Positions 8,930-17,859 of a stretch of 64,000 nt of DNA are shown piece after piece. The first letter of the stretch is position 1. Every line of letters starts with the position of its first letter. The stretch comes from Arthrobacter bambusae (GTDB lineage Bacteria; Actinomycetota; Actinomycetes; Actinomycetales; Micrococcaceae). The notes beneath the pieces were generated by a model. The model did not search any database, was not told the origin of the DNA, and saw nothing but the letters and a program-made list of their open reading frames with translations. The stretch is from positions 124,001-188,000 of the forward strand of contig NZ_JAHHZS010000005.1 of the NCBI RefSeq assembly GCF_022606295.1, read 5' to 3'. A program made the translations under genes and the position numbers.

Positions 8930-8935
8930 AGCCTA
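8930..8935 (-). promoter_or_regulatory. -10 element of polA
   Basis: TAGGCT on the minus strand, seven bases before GTG 8922, centred on a CTAG shared with the divergent thioesterase gene. The matching -35 (GTGAAA, 17 bp upstream) is weak. Confidence 0.4.
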
Positions 8936-8941
8936 GTTGCC

Positions 8942-9409
8942 ATGATGGACAATTTCACGCCGGGCCCGTTCACTGACGAACTCAATGCGGCCGGCGTTCC
9001 GCCGGAGTTGCACGGTTGGCTTTCCCGTTACGGGGTGGGGTCGCTCGTGGCGAAGATGGGCATCAGGTTCCTTGAGCTCGGGCCGGAACGGACCGTGGCC
9101 ACCATGCCGGTGGAGGGAAACACCCAGGTTGCCGGCATCCTCCACGGCGGAGCCCATGTGGTTCTCGCCGAAACCTTGGGCTCCTTCGCGGCGGCCCTGC
9201 ATGCAGGAGCCGGACGCCACGTGGTGGGAATCGAGGTGGGCGCAACCCATCATCGCTCCATAGCGGCCGGCCTGGTCACCGGCACATGCACGGCCATCCA
9301 CTTGGGCGGTACGCTCGCCACCCATGAAATTGTCATGACCGACGAACACGGCCGGCGACTGTCAACGGCCCGGATCACCAACATGATCCGGGAGAACAGG
9401 GTCCGCTGA
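8942..9409 (+). CDS. PaaI-type hotdog-fold acyl-CoA thioesterase
   Basis: 155-residue single hotdog domain. The core GILHGGAHVVLAETLGS matches the 4HBT/PaaI family, in which the central helix after HGG carries the catalytic acidic residue. Such enzymes hydrolyse aromatic or short-chain acyl-CoA, and related sequences act in phenylacetate or menaquinone-type pathways; which applies here is unclear. Two adjacent ATGs (8942 and 8945) are possible starts and neither has a Shine-Dalgarno. The last 48 bases overlap the 3' end of the convergent reductase gene. Confidence 0.85.
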   Translation: MMDNFTPGPFTDELNAAGVPPELHGWLSRYGVGSLVAKMGIRFLELGPERTVATMPVEGNTQVAGILHGGAHVVLAETLGSFAAALHAGAGRHVVGIEVGATHHRSIAAGLVTGTCTAIHLGGTLATHEIVMTDEHGRRLSTARITNMIRENRVR

Positions 9410-9958
9410 CCCGGCACGGGCCGGGAACCGGTAGCGCATCTCGACTGCTGCGGCACCGAGGGTGCGGGACGAGACCAACTCGAGCGGCGCCGTCGGGCTC
9501 TCGACCGGCAAAAGGCGCTTGCCCGTACCCAAGGCGACGGGGATGAGGGTGACAATCATCTCGTCCAGCAGGCCTGCCTTGGCGAACTGCGCCACCAGGT
9601 TCCCACCGCCAACCAGCCACACGTTCTTGTCACCGGCGTCGGCAATCAGGTCCGGTGCGAATTCCGCGACCTCGCCGCGCACGAAGGTGACGTCCGCGCC
9701 GGGCGGCGCTGCATACTCGCGGTGGGTGAAGATCCAGCATGGAACACCCGGATAGGGCCATTTGCCCGGTTCGTGCTCCATGAGCCAGCGATAGGTCTGG
9801 CCACCCATGACGATGCAGCCGATGCCCGCCATGAAGTCTTCGTAGCTCTCGGTGACGCCCTCGGCCTCTTCGAACTGGAGCAGCCAGCCGAGATCGTCTT
9901 CTTTCGTGGCGATGAACCCGTCAAGCGAGGATGCCACGTAGTACTGGAAGTCCGCCAT
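9362..9958 (-). CDS. Dihydrofolate reductase/RibD C-terminal-like reductase
   Basis: 198 residues of the RibD-C/DHFR-like fold: FQYYVASSLDGFIA at the N-terminus, CIVMGGQTYRWL near residue 50 and the NADPH-binding VWLVGGGNLVAQF near residue 115. These proteins are predicted NADPH-dependent reductases; most are not true folate or riboflavin enzymes and the substrate is unknown. TAGGGT (9970-9965) sits exactly six bases before the ATG with no Shine-Dalgarno, indicating a leaderless mRNA. Its 3' end runs 48 bases into the convergent thioesterase gene. Confidence 0.85.
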   Translation of the reverse strand: MADFQYYVASSLDGFIATKEDDLGWLLQFEEAEGVTESYEDFMAGIGCIVMGGQTYRWLMEHEPGKWPYPGVPCWIFTHREYAAPPGADVTFVRGEVAEFAPDLIADAGDKNVWLVGGGNLVAQFAKAGLLDEMIVTLIPVALGTGKRLLPVESPTAPLELVSSRTLGAAAVEMRYRFPARAGSADPVLPDHVGDPGR

Positions 9959-9964
9959 GGCACC

Positions 9965-9970
9965 ACCCTA
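9965..9970 (-). promoter_or_regulatory. -10 element of the DHFR-like gene
   Basis: TAGGGT on the minus strand, then six bases, then ATG 9958. Confidence 0.5.
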
Positions 9971-9994
9971 CCCATGAGGCAGCGGGGTTCCCAG

Positions 9995-10216
9995 CTACTT
10001 CGTGAAGTACGGAACGATCAGATAGATCCCGAAAAGCACGGCAATTCCACAGGCCGCGAAACACGCGTACGCCAGGGTCCGGACCATGGCCGGGGACTTC
10101 TGCCGGGCGTCGCCCGCGACGGCAGTGAGCCGGACGCCGAGCGAATACAGCACCACGAGGACCACGGCGGCGACGAGGGTCGCGCCGGCCACCTGAACCA
10201 GATCCAACCACTTCAT
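9995..10216 (-). CDS. Small two-span membrane protein coupled to the phosphate transporter
   Basis: 73 residues with two predicted membrane helices (about residues 8-31 and 47-69) joined by a short charged loop. The start overlaps the stop of the upstream PiT gene by four bases, so the two are translationally coupled and presumably made together. No known domain is recognised. Small proteins directly downstream of pit are common in related actinobacteria; a role as an accessory or stabilising subunit is inference from position only. Confidence 0.75.
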   Translation of the reverse strand: MKWLDLVQVAGATLVAAVVLVVLYSLGVRLTAVAGDARQKSPAMVRTLAYACFAACGIAVLFGIYLIVPYFTK

Positions 10217-11427
10217 GCCTGGATGTCCTCACTCGTGCTTTTGCTCGGACTATGTTTTTTGGCGTTCTTCTTGCGGAAGCGGACGGCGGTGCCGGCTTCC
10301 TCGACTTCGACGGCGTTGTGGTGGCCCACGTGCGACTTCCTCGAGTAGATGAACATGTAGACGACGACGGCGGTGCCCACAACGGCGGCGATCACCACGC
10401 CAGCGGTGCCGGTGCCGATGAGGAACGCGGTCAAGGCGCCCACGATCGCGGCCGCGGGGAGGGTGAAGAGCCAGCCTGTGGCGATGCGCCCGACAGTTCC
10501 CCAGCGCACCGTGGTGCCTTTGCGTCCGAGACCCGAGCCGATGACCGAGCCGGAGGCCACCTGTGTGGTGGACAGCGCGAAGCCGAGGTGGGAGGACGCG
10601 AGGATGGCCGAAGCGGTGCTGGCTTCCGCGGAGAAGCCCTGGGCCGGCTTGACGTCGGTCAGCCCGGACCCCATGGTCCGGATGATGCGCCAGCCGCCGG
10701 CGTAGGTTCCGATGGCGATGGCAAGCGCGCAGGCCCCGATGACCCAGAGCTGGGGTCCGCTTCCGGCGGGCTGGGTTCCGGCGGCGATCAGCACGAGGGT
10801 GATGATGCCCATGGTCTTTTGCGCGTCATTGGTGCCGTGGGCCAGCGCGACAAGGCTGGAGGTGAAGATCTGGCCGGTTCGGAACCCGCCGCGCTTCTGG
10901 GTCAGCTTGTCGCCGGTTTCGGGGTCGTGGCGTGACGTCAGGGCGTAGGCCAGTTTGGTGCATATATAGGCGACGGCCCCCGCCAGCAGCGGCGAGAAGA
11001 CGGCGGGAAGGATGACCTTCTGGAGCACGGTGTCGAAGTTGACGGCGTTGAATCCGATGCCGACGATCGCCGCACCGATGAGGCCGCCGAAGAGAGCGTG
11101 CGAAGAACTGGACGGCAGCCCCTTGAGCCACGTGAACATGTTCCACAGGACCGCTCCCATCAGCCCGGCGAAGATGATTTCCGGCGTGATGTGGACACCG
11201 TCCGTGCCCTCGCGGATCAGGCCTCCCGATATGGTCTTTGCCACCTCGGTCGACAGGAACGCGCCCACGAGGTTGAGCACCGCGGCCAAGGCGACAGCCG
11301 TTTTGGGCTTGATGGCCCCTGTGGCAATCGGAGTCGCCATGGCGTTCGCAGTGTCGTGGAACCCGTTGGTGAAGTCAAAAAATAAGGCCAGCGCTATGAC
11401 AAGCGCGACCATGAAGGTGATTCCCAC
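10213..11427 (-). CDS. pit: PiT-family inorganic phosphate transporter
   Basis: 404-residue integral membrane permease that imports phosphate (often as a metal-phosphate complex) with a cation. The two PiT signature halves are visible: FDFTNGFHDTANAMATPIATGAI near the N-terminus and ALAHGTNDAQKTMGIITL in the middle, each holding the conserved Asn-Asp type motif. About ten hydrophobic spans are present and the C-terminal tail is Lys/Ser-rich. The start is uncertain: GTG 11427 or the ATG at 11412, which has GGTGGGA nine bases upstream. A 169-bp non-coding gap separates it from the next gene upstream. Confidence 0.95.
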   Translation of the reverse strand: MGITFMVALVIALALFFDFTNGFHDTANAMATPIATGAIKPKTAVALAAVLNLVGAFLSTEVAKTISGGLIREGTDGVHITPEIIFAGLMGAVLWNMFTWLKGLPSSSSHALFGGLIGAAIVGIGFNAVNFDTVLQKVILPAVFSPLLAGAVAYICTKLAYALTSRHDPETGDKLTQKRGGFRTGQIFTSSLVALAHGTNDAQKTMGIITLVLIAAGTQPAGSGPQLWVIGACALAIAIGTYAGGWRIIRTMGSGLTDVKPAQGFSAEASTASAILASSHLGFALSTTQVASGSVIGSGLGRKGTTVRWGTVGRIATGWLFTLPAAAIVGALTAFLIGTGTAGVVIAAVVGTAVVVYMFIYSRKSHVGHHNAVEVEEAGTAVRFRKKNAKKHSPSKSTSEDIQA

Positions 11428-11596
11428 CTGGTGCCCAATCTGCAGAGTCGACGATGCGCAGTTCCACTTCCCCGGGGCCTGCCTGACGCAAAACAGTTCA
11501 GCAGGCGTTCATCTGACTGTACTGGCGGAATTAACTATGGCGGGCGTGGAACCCTAAGAATCCTACGTGCCATTGACGGCAGGGCCAAACATCGAA

Positions 11597-12094
11597 TCAT
11601 CCAAGGAATTGCCGAACAGCCTCGATATCTCGCCGCGACAGGCCCCGCCGCGGGTCCGGTGAGATCCAAAGCACACGGGGGCCGAGGAATTCCGCCCAGG
11701 ACCGTGCCGCGGCTTCATGGTTCAACTGGTCATCCATCCACACGATGCGTTCGGCTCCGGATTCTTGGACGTCCTTTTGCAAAACGTCGAACTTCCACCA
11801 ATCGGCGGTCTGGTCCCAACCGTCGCTCGTCAGGACGGGCCAGTGCTTACCGTGGAGGCCGATGGCCGGGCACAGGAACTCAGGGGCGAGCCGCTGCCAC
11901 GTGGTCAGCCAGACAAACCTCGCCGCGGGATGCGCGGCCAGCTCGTTGAGCTCATCGACCAGTTCGGACGCGTAAACGACGTCAAGTATGCCGGCGTCGG
12001 CGATTTTCCATTCAGTACCCCAATCGGTGAAGCCCATGGGACCGAAGGGGTTCACCACGCCGTCGACGTCCAGATAGAGTGACACGCTGGTCAT
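11597..12094 (-). CDS. Small HAD-fold protein
   Basis: 165 residues with a haloacid dehalogenase motif I at the extreme N-terminus (LYLDVDGVVNP), motif II-like WLTTWQ and an acidic motif IV-like WMDDQ. The family contains phosphatases and related hydrolases; the substrate is unknown. A GAGGGGG ribosome site precedes the ATG by four bases. It lies 54 bp downstream of the Pls-type synthetase on the same strand, so it could be the last gene of that operon, although proteins of this type also occur alone. A link to the synthetase is only positional. Confidence 0.75.
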   Translation of the reverse strand: MTSVSLYLDVDGVVNPFGPMGFTDWGTEWKIADAGILDVVYASELVDELNELAAHPAARFVWLTTWQRLAPEFLCPAIGLHGKHWPVLTSDGWDQTADWWKFDVLQKDVQESGAERIVWMDDQLNHEAAARSWAEFLGPRVLWISPDPRRGLSRRDIEAVRQFLG

Positions 12095-12148
12095 GCAACC
12101 CCCTCACCGGACGCGCCCATTAGGGCCAGCGTAAGCCACGCGCCGACG

Positions 12149-15100
12149 TTAGAGCAGTCCGGGGGCAGCCTTCCGGCTCAGCTCCCGTGCGGGATTGCCG
12201 CCGAAGATGCCGTAGGCGGGGATGTCCTCGCCCTTCATCAGGAACGAATCGCCTTCGAGCTCGGAACCTTCATGCATGGTGGTGCCATAGTGGACGAATG
12301 CACCCACCCCAAGCGTGCAGCCGATGCCCACGTTGATGGAATCGAGTTTGAAGGCGCCGTCCTCCATGGAGTGGCATTGCGCGACGGCGTAGGCGTTGAG
12401 GGTGCAGTAGTCACCGATGGTGACGAGGGTCCTTTCCGGGATCCCGCAACCGTCGTCGAAGACCTTCTTGCCCATCCGAACCCCCAGGATCCGCCAGATC
12501 ACTGCTTTGAAGGGTGTGCCGTTGAACATTTGCACAATGCCCCCGGCGCCGAGTTTCCAGAAGCGCTCGTGCCGCCAGAAGGGCACTTCGTAGATGGAGC
12601 AAAACGTCGGCGAGAGCCTTCCAAATCCCAGGGATGCCCGCTCCACGAGGACCATCAGGGCGCCCGTGGTGACCACCATCGTTCCCACCGCGACCACCGC
12701 GGCGAGCCCTCCTGCGCTCGGGAGGAAGGCCTGCGAGCCCCAGGCAACGAGGAGGATCACATACAGTTCGACCCACCGGGCCAGCAGGTAGAGGATTACC
12801 GTGACGGTATTGTGCAGGTTCTTTGCCGGGATCCGGCGCCGTAGCTCCTCTGGCGTCCGGAACCGGTCAAAGGCGTTGTCACGGTCAACGGTGCGCGGTA
12901 TTTCAAAGGGCGGTGAGCCCAGGAGGCCAACCCCCTCGCGGAGCGGACCGTCCAAAGGCACCATCGTCTTTGTTCCCAGGAGGCAGTTGTCCCCCATTCT
13001 GGCCCCGGCGGGATAGGCGATGTTGTTGCCGAAGAAGCTCCTGGCCCCGATGATGGTGGGGCTGAGGCGGAAAGCAGTGTTCGAATAGTCCGCATTGATG
13101 ATCGAAAGGCCATCCGAGACCATGGTGCCGCTGCCGACAGTCGTCAGGGTGGGGCTGTCATGCTTCAGCCCCACGCCGAAATTGGATCCGGTCTGCACCA
13201 GGTCCGGCTGGTGGTAGCCCAGGACGTTCAGGTAGTAGACGATCAGGGAACTGTCACCGGTGAGCTGGAGGAGGGCTTTGAGGTTGGTCAGGCGCTGGGC
13301 TGTCCGCAAGAGTCCGAAGCGGACGCCGTACAGGGGGTAGTCCTTGCCCGGAACAAGAAGCAAGGCAATCAGCCTGGGAAGGGTGGCGGCGGCGGCGAAC
13401 GCGGCCAGGATGCTGCCGAAAAGAAGGACGGCCGAGATCAGTAAAAGCGCTTCCCAGAAGAGCGGCCGGGTCGGGTTCGTTTCGCCCGTGGGGAGGAAGG
13501 CGAGCATGACGTCGACGACTCCAAGCCCGATGGAAGACACCAGGACCACGTGGACCAGTACGGTCCAGAAACTGAAACTGGCCCGGCGGGCGGTCCCGGA
13601 AGCGGCTTGTCCCGCCCTGCGGTAGCTGGTGCCGGTGGGCTCGGCCGGTGAGCCTGCCCAGGATGCGCCCGGCGGAACCGTCTGGAAGCGGTACAAGCAG
13701 GAGCTGTGCCCCAGTTGGGCGTCGTCGCCCATGGCGGTATCAATATCCAGGGTCGTCTGTTCGCCGATCAGGACATTGCGGCCCAAAGTGACGGGCCCTG
13801 TCTGGATCCGGCCGGCGTGGGCGCGGTAGCAATTGAACGTGGAATCCCTCCGGATCACTGTGTCCGCACCCACTGTCAGCAGGTCGGTGCATGCTGGAAT
13901 CCTTGAGGAGAGGATCGTTACTCCCGGGCCGATCCTGGCCCCCAGAGCCCTGAGGTACAGGGGGAAGACCGGTGTCCCGACGAACAAGCGCACCGGGCTT
14001 GTGTTGACGAGAGTCTTGACGAACCAGAAGCGGACGTACCGCAAGGACCAGAGGGGGAACTCCTCGGCCTTCCACCGGCCGATGAGCGCCCATTTGAGCG
14101 CAATGGGCATGACTGCCAAGGCCAGGAACGATACGGTGCCGACGACGACGGAGCGGGCCGCGAGGACGCCGGGCTGCCGGGAGCCACCGATCCACTGTTC
14201 ACCTGCGGAGGGGATGAGGACGACGAGGTAGGCGTAGGCCAGGCCCGCCAATGCCTGCAAAACCCCGCACAGCAGGTACTGGCCGGTCCCGACGCGCAGG
14301 AAGGGTTCAGCCGTCGCAATTTCCCGGCCCTCGACGTCGGCTCCCGCCGTCGATCCGACGCTCGCGGAGTCCAAGGCGGCCGACAGCGCGGCGATGGTCG
14401 GATGTGCATAAATTTCGCGCATCGAGACTGACGGTGGGTTGGCGACCTTGCGGACGTTGGCGCAGAAATGCGCCAACAACAGGGAGTTTGCCCCGAGATC
14501 GTTGAAGAAATTGGCGGTGGTGGAGACAGACGTGAGGTGGAGGGCCGAGGCCAAAGCGGGGGCGAGGATCCGTTCCGTGGGCGTCACCGGGCTGGTGTCG
14601 GCGACGCCTGTACTGACCGCGCGCGGGCCGGTGGGATCCGGCAGGCTCCTGCGGTCCACTTTCCCGCTGACCATCATCGGCATGGTCCGGAGGGACAGGA
14701 AATACGCTGGCACCATGTAGGCGGGGAGCCGCTCGCGCAGCCAGGCGCGGATGTCCCCGCCTTCCACCGTGGGTGCGTTGTGGTGCAGCGTGTAGTAGGC
14801 GGCAAGTTCCGTGATTCCCGGCTCGGGCTCCCAGGTTTTCACAACAGCCGCCGCCATCCCCGGCATCTGCAGGAGGACGCTTTCGATTTCGCTCAGCTCA
14901 ACCCGATAGCCCCGGACCTTCACCTGCGTGTCGGTGCGGCCGTGGTACTCGATTTCGTCGTGGTCGTTGAACCGGCCAAGGTCGCCGGTGCGGTAGATGC
15001 GGTGGGACGGGTTGTCCTCGAGGCCGAGGAAATCCGGAATGAATGCCCTTTCAGTCAACTCGGGCCGGTTGATGTAGCCCCTGGCGAGCCCTACTCCCGC

Positions 15101-16303
15101 CAGGCCGATTTCGCCCAACTCGCCGTGGGCCAGGGCCCGGTCCTGGACGGGATCCAGGATGACTGCCGCATAGCCGGGCAGGGGCTTGCCCAGCGTCACG
15201 GGCTTGCCGGGCTCCGCCGTGCCCCAGGTCGCCGTCACTGTCGCTTCGGTTGGCCCGTAGACATTCAGGAAGCGCCGGCCGGGCCGGTGCCAGCGCGCCA
15301 CAAGGTCCTCGGGGCAGGCTTCGCCGGAGACGAGCAGGAACCGCAGCCCGGGCACGTCGTCGTCGAGCGTGGCGAGCAGGGTCGGCACACAGCAAAGGGC
15401 GGTGATGTTCCGGGCCTCTATGAACTCGGCAAGGTCCGGCCCGAGGAGGTTGTTCCCGGGCGGTCGGGGAACCAAGGTGGCCCCCACCATCCATGGCACC
15501 CAGATCTCCTCCACGGAGAAGTCGAACGCCGTGGTCATGCCCTGGTAGACCCGGTCGCGGGCATCGTAGCCGTAGGTTTCGGCGGCGGTCCGCACGAAGT
15601 GGCAGATGCTGGCGTGGGCTATGGCCACTCCCTTGGGCCGCCCCGTGGATCCTGACGTGTAGATGATGTATGCCAGTCCGTTGGCCGGGGACTCCTCCCC
15701 GGCCCAGGCCAGTCGGGAGGCTTCGAACGCGGCAATGCGGCGGTCCTCCTTGTCCATGCGAACCGCGAGGGCTGCGCTCGCGGGCGGGAGGCTGTCCGCC
15801 AGGCGGGAGACAGTCAGGATCATGGTGACGTCGGCATCGGCGGCAATGTAGGCAATTCTCTCGGAGGGGAACGCCGGGTCGAGGGGCACGTAGACGGCAT
15901 GGGCCTTGAGGACCGCAAGCATGGAGACATAGGACCGCACCGCGTCGTCGAACAGCAGTGCGATTTTGTCGCCCGGGCTTGCGCCGCGGGCCTGGAGGTA
16001 GCGGGCGAGGCGGTTGGCCCGGGCGTCCAGTTCTTCGTAGCTGAGTGATCCATCGGTCGTTTCCACTGCCGGATGATGGCTGCGGCCTTCGGCCCGTTGC
16101 CGGTCACACCGGTCCTCGAAGAGCTCCTCGAGCCGCTCGCCGGGGCTCCACCGGATGGTGGTGCCGTTTGTGATTTTGCCCGACGCCGTGGCGTCCGGTG
16201 CGCTGCCGAGGAGAACCGCAGCGCCGTCCCTTAGCTGGATCATGGGTCCGGCGCTTGTGGCCGTTTCGCCGGGGGTCCGGCCGTGGTCCGTATGCCTTCC
16301 CAT
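12149..16303 (-). CDS. Pls-type nonribosomal peptide synthetase (homopoly-amino-acid synthetase)
   Basis: 1384 residues. Order of parts: adenylation domain (about 45-560) with A3 YIIYTSGSTGRPKG (near 214), A5 NVYGPTEATV (near 347), A7 YRTGDL, A8 QVKVRGYRVE and A10 GKVDRRSLP (near 546); thiolation domain with DLGANSLLL, phosphopantetheine Ser near 607; then a membrane part with about six helices (near 675-697, 711-741, 905-935, 951-988 and two in 1168-1228). Between the helices lie three hexapeptide-repeat segments (about 788-880, 1065-1120, 1272-1370). No condensation or thioesterase domain is seen. This matches poly-epsilon-lysine synthetase (Pls), which joins one amino acid into a chain at the membrane. 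The upstream genes suggest diaminobutyrate as monomer. Start chosen for its AGGAGGGG five bases before the ATG; the frame is open further upstream into the aminotransferase. Confidence 0.88.
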   Translation of the reverse strand: MGRHTDHGRTPGETATSAGPMIQLRDGAAVLLGSAPDATASGKITNGTTIRWSPGERLEELFEDRCDRQRAEGRSHHPAVETTDGSLSYEELDARANRLARYLQARGASPGDKIALLFDDAVRSYVSMLAVLKAHAVYVPLDPAFPSERIAYIAADADVTMILTVSRLADSLPPASAALAVRMDKEDRRIAAFEASRLAWAGEESPANGLAYIIYTSGSTGRPKGVAIAHASICHFVRTAAETYGYDARDRVYQGMTTAFDFSVEEIWVPWMVGATLVPRPPGNNLLGPDLAEFIEARNITALCCVPTLLATLDDDVPGLRFLLVSGEACPEDLVARWHRPGRRFLNVYGPTEATVTATWGTAEPGKPVTLGKPLPGYAAVILDPVQDRALAHGELGEIGLAGVGLARGYINRPELTERAFIPDFLGLEDNPSHRIYRTGDLGRFNDHDEIEYHGRTDTQVKVRGYRVELSEIESVLLQMPGMAAAVVKTWEPEPGITELAAYYTLHHNAPTVEGGDIRAWLRERLPAYMVPAYFLSLRTMPMMVSGKVDRRSLPDPTGPRAVSTGVADTSPVTPTERILAPALASALHLTSVSTTANFFNDLGANSLLLAHFCANVRKVANPPSVSMREIYAHPTIAALSAALDSASVGSTAGADVEGREIATAEPFLRVGTGQYLLCGVLQALAGLAYAYLVVLIPSAGEQWIGGSRQPGVLAARSVVVGTVSFLALAVMPIALKWALIGRWKAEEFPLWSLRYVRFWFVKTLVNTSPVRLFVGTPVFPLYLRALGARIGPGVTILSSRIPACTDLLTVGADTVIRRDSTFNCYRAHAGRIQTGPVTLGRNVLIGEQTTLDIDTAMGDDAQLGHSSCLYRFQTVPPGASWAGSPAEPTGTSYRRAGQAASGTARRASFSFWTVLVHVVLVSSIGLGVVDVMLAFLPTGETNPTRPLFWEALLLISAVLLFGSILAAFAAAATLPRLIALLLVPGKDYPLYGVRFGLLRTAQRLTNLKALLQLTGDSSLIVYYLNVLGYHQPDLVQTGSNFGVGLKHDSPTLTTVGSGTMVSDGLSIINADYSNTAFRLSPTIIGARSFFGNNIAYPAGARMGDNCLLGTKTMVPLDGPLREGVGLLGSPPFEIPRTVDRDNAFDRFRTPEELRRRIPAKNLHNTVTVILYLLARWVELYVILLVAWGSQAFLPSAGGLAAVVAVGTMVVTTGALMVLVERASLGFGRLSPTFCSIYEVPFWRHERFWKLGAGGIVQMFNGTPFKAVIWRILGVRMGKKVFDDGCGIPERTLVTIGDYCTLNAYAVAQCHSMEDGAFKLDSINVGIGCTLGVGAFVHYGTTMHEGSELEGDSFLMKGEDIPAYGIFGGNPARELSRKAAPGLL

Positions 16304-16349
16304 CTTCCCCTCCTGGTCCCGCCAATGGGTCATGCCAATTCGTCGAGCC

Positions 16350-17750
16350 TTATCGGACTGCATCCGTCGTGGTCCTGCGTTCGGCCATGGCGCTTTGTTC
16401 GGCAATGGCGGCCAGCAGCAGCTCGCAGGCGGCATCGACGATTTCTACCGTGATGTTCAGCGGTGGCAGGAGCCGGACGACGCAGTCGTCGCGCCCTCCG
16501 CATTCGAGTATCAGGCCCCGCTCCAGGGCATTTCGCTGCACTGCCCGGGCCAGTCTTCCGGCAGGACGGCCTGTGTCCGGATCAGCGAGCTCGATTCCCC
16601 ACATCAGCCCGCGGCCCCGAACTTCACGCACCCAGGGGTTGCTGGCCAAGGGCGCGAGAAGCCGGGCAATCTGCGCACCGCGGCTGCGGACGTTGCCAAG
16701 AACGTCGTCGCGCCGGATGATCTCGACGGCGGCAGCCCCGGCGGCGAAGGCCAGCTGGTTTCCACGGAATGTCCCGGTGTGGGCACCGGGGAGCCAGCGG
16801 TCAAGGTCCTTGTTGTAGATGATGAGGGCAACCGGGAGGCCTATCCCGCTCAGGGCCTTGGATGCCACGATGACGTCGGGCTCGATCCCGAACTGCTCGA
16901 ACGCGAACCAGGTTCCGGTACGCCCGCAGCCCGTCTGGATCTCATCGATAATCAACGGGATATCCAGCTCACGCGTCACCCTGCGCACGGTTTGCGCGAA
17001 TTCAATGGTGGCCGGTACGACTCCACCCTCGCCTTGGACCATTTCCATGATGACCGCCGCGGGAAGCGGGATGCCCCCGAGCGGGTCCTTGAGGGAGTGT
17101 TCGAGGAACTGGACACAATTGGTCGCGCAGGTCTCCGGGTTCAGGCCCACGGGACACTGGGCACAATAGGAATAGGGGAAGAAGTGCACTCCGGGTATCC
17201 CGTTCGCCACCGGCCGCTTCTGTTCGACCAGCCCGGTCAACGCCATCCCGACCGCGCTGCTGCCGTGGAATGCGCCCTGGAAGCAAATGACGTCCCCCCG
17301 CCCAGTGGCCGTCTTGCACAATTTGATGGCGGCATCCACGGCATTTGCACCGGTCGGTCCGCAGAAGTGGACCTTCATCCGTTCGGCGAGTCCGGGCGGA
17401 AGCATGGACAGCTGTGCCCGCACGAAGGCGTCCTTGGCCGGCGTCGGGAAATCAAGCCCATGACTCAGGTTCCGCACTTGTCCGGCCACCACCTCAACCA
17501 GTTCCGGGTGGCTGTGCCCCAAGGTCAAAACCCCGGCACCGGCCAGGAAGTCAAGGAAGACATTGTCATCGACGTCCCGCACGAACGCACCGGAACCTTC
17601 GGCAATCGCAATGGGAAGATGCCGTGGATAGGTGCGGGCGTTGGATTCTGTTCGTTCCTGGCGCGCCAACAATTCGGCTGATCTGGGTCCTGGCAGGGGT
17701 CCGGTGACATGTGCCGAGGTCAAGGTAGCCTGCTGCTGGTGTGTGTACAT
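16350..17750 (-). CDS. Diaminobutyrate--2-oxoglutarate-type aminotransferase (class III PLP)
   Basis: 466 residues of the EctB/Dat class III aminotransferase type, which make L-2,4-diaminobutyrate from aspartate semialdehyde with glutamate as amino donor. Seen: FLAGAGVLTLGHSHPE, the CGPTGANAVDAAIKL PLP-phosphate loop, IIDEIQTGCGRTG and the Schiff-base lysine in VASKALSGIG (near Lys298). It sits between a dedicated aspartokinase and the Pls-type synthetase, 46 bp before the latter, which supports diaminobutyrate supply as its job; ectoine synthesis is less likely because ectA and ectC are absent. The start is the ATG at 17750 with AAGGA about ten bases upstream; the longer open frame runs back into the aspartokinase gene. 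Substrate specificity is inferred. Confidence 0.85.
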   Translation of the reverse strand: MYTHQQQATLTSAHVTGPLPGPRSAELLARQERTESNARTYPRHLPIAIAEGSGAFVRDVDDNVFLDFLAGAGVLTLGHSHPELVEVVAGQVRNLSHGLDFPTPAKDAFVRAQLSMLPPGLAERMKVHFCGPTGANAVDAAIKLCKTATGRGDVICFQGAFHGSSAVGMALTGLVEQKRPVANGIPGVHFFPYSYCAQCPVGLNPETCATNCVQFLEHSLKDPLGGIPLPAAVIMEMVQGEGGVVPATIEFAQTVRRVTRELDIPLIIDEIQTGCGRTGTWFAFEQFGIEPDVIVASKALSGIGLPVALIIYNKDLDRWLPGAHTGTFRGNQLAFAAGAAAVEIIRRDDVLGNVRSRGAQIARLLAPLASNPWVREVRGRGLMWGIELADPDTGRPAGRLARAVQRNALERGLILECGGRDDCVVRLLPPLNITVEIVDAACELLLAAIAEQSAMAERRTTTDAVR

Positions 17751-17859
17751 GGCGATCGGGTCCTTATCCGGGGGATCCGCGGTGGCGGATCGATGACTGG
17801 GCGCTTCCCGCGGCCTTGCCTGCGGCGCGGGGAGATGGGGGGCCGGTACTGCGGCCCCG

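Noticed and set aside
14468..17681. Plus-strand ORFs opposite the synthetase and aminotransferase
   Set aside because: Antisense of well-supported domain motifs; His/Arg/Gly-rich translation without family resemblance.
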